Below, piece by piece: positions 6,039 to 7,147 of a stretch of 7,147 nucleotides of DNA (position 1 is the stretch's first letter; each line of letters starts with the position of its first letter). Made by a program: the position numbers and the translations under genes. This DNA is from Gammaproteobacteria bacterium (GTDB lineage: Bacteria; Pseudomonadota; Gammaproteobacteria; Ga0077536): contig DPMX01000217.1 in NCBI GenBank assembly GCA_003540955.1, positions 1-7,147 on the forward strand. Direction: 5' to 3'. The notes beneath the pieces are model-generated. The model was not told the DNA's origin, ran no database searches, and saw only the letters and a list, made by a program, of their open reading frames with translations.

Positions 6039-7147
6039 ATGCAGCAAGATGTGACTGGAAACTTGACTGGCTCGTGTTATCAATTGTTGCCCCGCCTGTG
6101 GTTATTATTCGTGGTTTTTTGCAGCATGGCTACATTTGCTGTGACCGAGGACGTCGAGCTTCCGGATTTTGGCGATTCTGCTGGCGCAATTATCTCGCCC
6201 GAACAAGAAAAGCAGCTTGGGGAAGGGTTTATGCGTCAAATGAGGCGTTATGCCCCAGTAATTACAGACGAAGAGATAGAAGATTATGTACAAAAGCTAG
6301 GCTTGAGTCTCGGTAAATTGTCTGAGTACTACGGTGATTTTACCTTTTTTATGCTCGACGCACCCGGTATCAACGCATTTGCCGTACCCGGCGGCTTTAT
6401 TGGTATCCACACGGCTTTGATCTTGGAAGCCCGCAGCGAGAGCGAAGTCGCTTCCGTACTCGCTCATGAGATCGTGCATATCACTCAACGGCATACGGCA
6501 CGCATGATCGAAGCGCAGCAGCGTATGAATATTCCTCGGATGGCTGCGATGCTCGGTGCGATGGCGGTTATGGCAATGAATCCCGACGCGGGCATGGGAG
6601 CACTGACTGCCGTGCAGGCTCTAAGTACCCAGGGTCGAATTAACTTCACGCGTGCAAATGAGCGCGAAGCCGATCGGATCGGTATCCAACTATTACATGA
6701 AGCGGGGTATAACCCTCATGCAATGGCGGATTTCTTTCAGCGGCTCCAAACGGCAAGTCGATATACTGATCCAGCATTTCTACCTGAAATTCTTCGGACC
6801 CACCCCGTGACGGTTAATCGAATTTCGGAAGCACGCGATCGCGCTTTGCGGCTTGGGGAGGTGCCGATCAGGGAGGATAGCTTTGAATTTCATCTCGTTC
6901 GGACCAAGCTTAGCGTACACGCATCAGATGATCCCGCGGCCATAAAACGCTTCTACGAGCTTGCCTTGCGAGAGGGAACAACGGTACACGAGAGTGTAGC
7001 GCGTTATGGTTTCGTTTTGGCTTTGACTGCCGCCAGTGAATTTGAGAAGGCGAGAGTTGAAGTTTCCAAGTTGTTGCTTGGGTCGCCGAACGTTTTAGCC
7101 TTCCGTTTAGCAGCGGCGCATCTCGAGCTGCGTGCGGGTAATGTATC
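6039..7147 (+). CDS. bepA: BepA-type periplasmic M48 metalloprotease (3'-truncated by the window edge)
   Basis: Zinc metalloprotease and chaperone of the periplasm that in E. coli assists or degrades stalled outer-membrane proteins such as LptD at the BAM complex. A Sec signal peptide is visible: Arg19, then LWLLFVVFCSMATFA (20-34), with likely cleavage after Ala34. The Cys28 context VVFC is not a good lipobox. The catalytic domain shows PGGFIGIHTALI, HEIVH (His143, Glu144, His147), EREAD (208-212, third zinc ligand Glu208) and THP with His255, matching H136/H140, E201 and H246 of E. coli BepA at near-constant offset. From about residue 290 the sequence is Ala/Leu-rich helical, consistent with the start of the TPR domain. 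ATG 6039 is the first start after an in-frame TAA at 5997; AAGG (6024-6027) is a somewhat distant ribosome site. 369 codons are present; roughly 100 or more probably lie beyond the edge. Confidence 0.93.
   Translation, partial: MQQDVTGNLTGSCYQLLPRLWLLFVVFCSMATFAVTEDVELPDFGDSAGAIISPEQEKQLGEGFMRQMRRYAPVITDEEIEDYVQKLGLSLGKLSEYYGDFTFFMLDAPGINAFAVPGGFIGIHTALILEARSESEVASVLAHEIVHITQRHTARMIEAQQRMNIPRMAAMLGAMAVMAMNPDAGMGALTAVQALSTQGRINFTRANEREADRIGIQLLHEAGYNPHAMADFFQRLQTASRYTDPAFLPEILRTHPVTVNRISEARDRALRLGEVPIREDSFEFHLVRTKLSVHASDDPAAIKRFYELALREGTTVHESVARYGFVLALTAASEFEKARVEVSKLLLGSPNVLAFRLAAAHLELRAGNV

Noticed and set aside
6039..6140. BepA homologue as a lipoprotein (Cys28 in the hydrophobic segment)
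   Set aside because: VVFC has Phe at -1, where lipoboxes need Gly, Ala or Ser; the Ala34 signal peptidase I site fits better.
6074..6494. Short open frames on both strands over the bepA 5' region (6074-6316 +, 6105-6293 -, 6297-6494 -)
   Set aside because: The continuous frame from 6039 encodes a signal peptide and an M48 protease with all zinc ligands, so these are out-of-frame shadows.
1..7147. A novel defence, mobile or biosynthetic system
   Set aside because: Every substantial frame is a recognisable housekeeping gene; no repeats arrayed like CRISPR, transposase, integrase, toxin-antitoxin pair or tRNA was seen.

Overview
The window is a chromosomal housekeeping region of a proteobacterium, most likely a gammaproteobacterium. 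Base composition is close to 50% GC by eye. The order holA-proA-nadD-rsfS-rlmH is the arrangement I recall from Pseudomonas-like gammaproteobacteria. A maf gene directly after rlmH, and a PPi-dependent phosphofructokinase of the long (~420 aa) proteobacterial type, fit methylotroph-, purple-sulfur- or xanthomonad-like lineages better than enterics. I cannot name the genus.

Left part (1-4577, all + strand): the 3' portion of holA (clamp-loader delta), then proA (proline synthesis), nadD (NAD synthesis), rsfS (ribosome silencing), rlmH (23S rRNA Psi1915 methylation) and maf (house-cleaning nucleotide pyrophosphatase). Spacings are 24, 49 (52 to the preferred nadD ATG), 1, 91 and 39 bp. holA to rsfS therefore look like one transcription unit, while rlmH may have its own weak promoter in the 91-bp gap. 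The theme is replication, cofactor supply, ribosome maintenance and nucleotide hygiene.

Middle (4587-5852, - strand): pfp, encoding a pyrophosphate-dependent 6-phosphofructokinase. It converges on maf with a 9-bp gap. It has the clearest Shine-Dalgarno sequence in the window, whereas the + strand genes have poor ones.

Right part (5853-7147): a 186-bp divergent intergenic region, then the 5' portion of a bepA-type periplasmic M48 metalloprotease. It has a signal peptide, HEIVH, EREAD and THP motifs and the beginning of a C-terminal helical/TPR region, and runs off the right edge. The intergenic region carries a good match to an extracytoplasmic-stress (RpoE/AlgU) promoter at 5963-5990 pointing at bepA, plus a nested inverted repeat overlapping it.

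I found no mobile element, CRISPR array, tRNA, rRNA or unknown gene cassette. Nothing here supports a new biological system. The items most worth a second look are the sigma-E-type promoter and dyad before bepA, the PPi-type active site of pfp, and the in-frame rlmH-TAG-maf junction with its TTG start.
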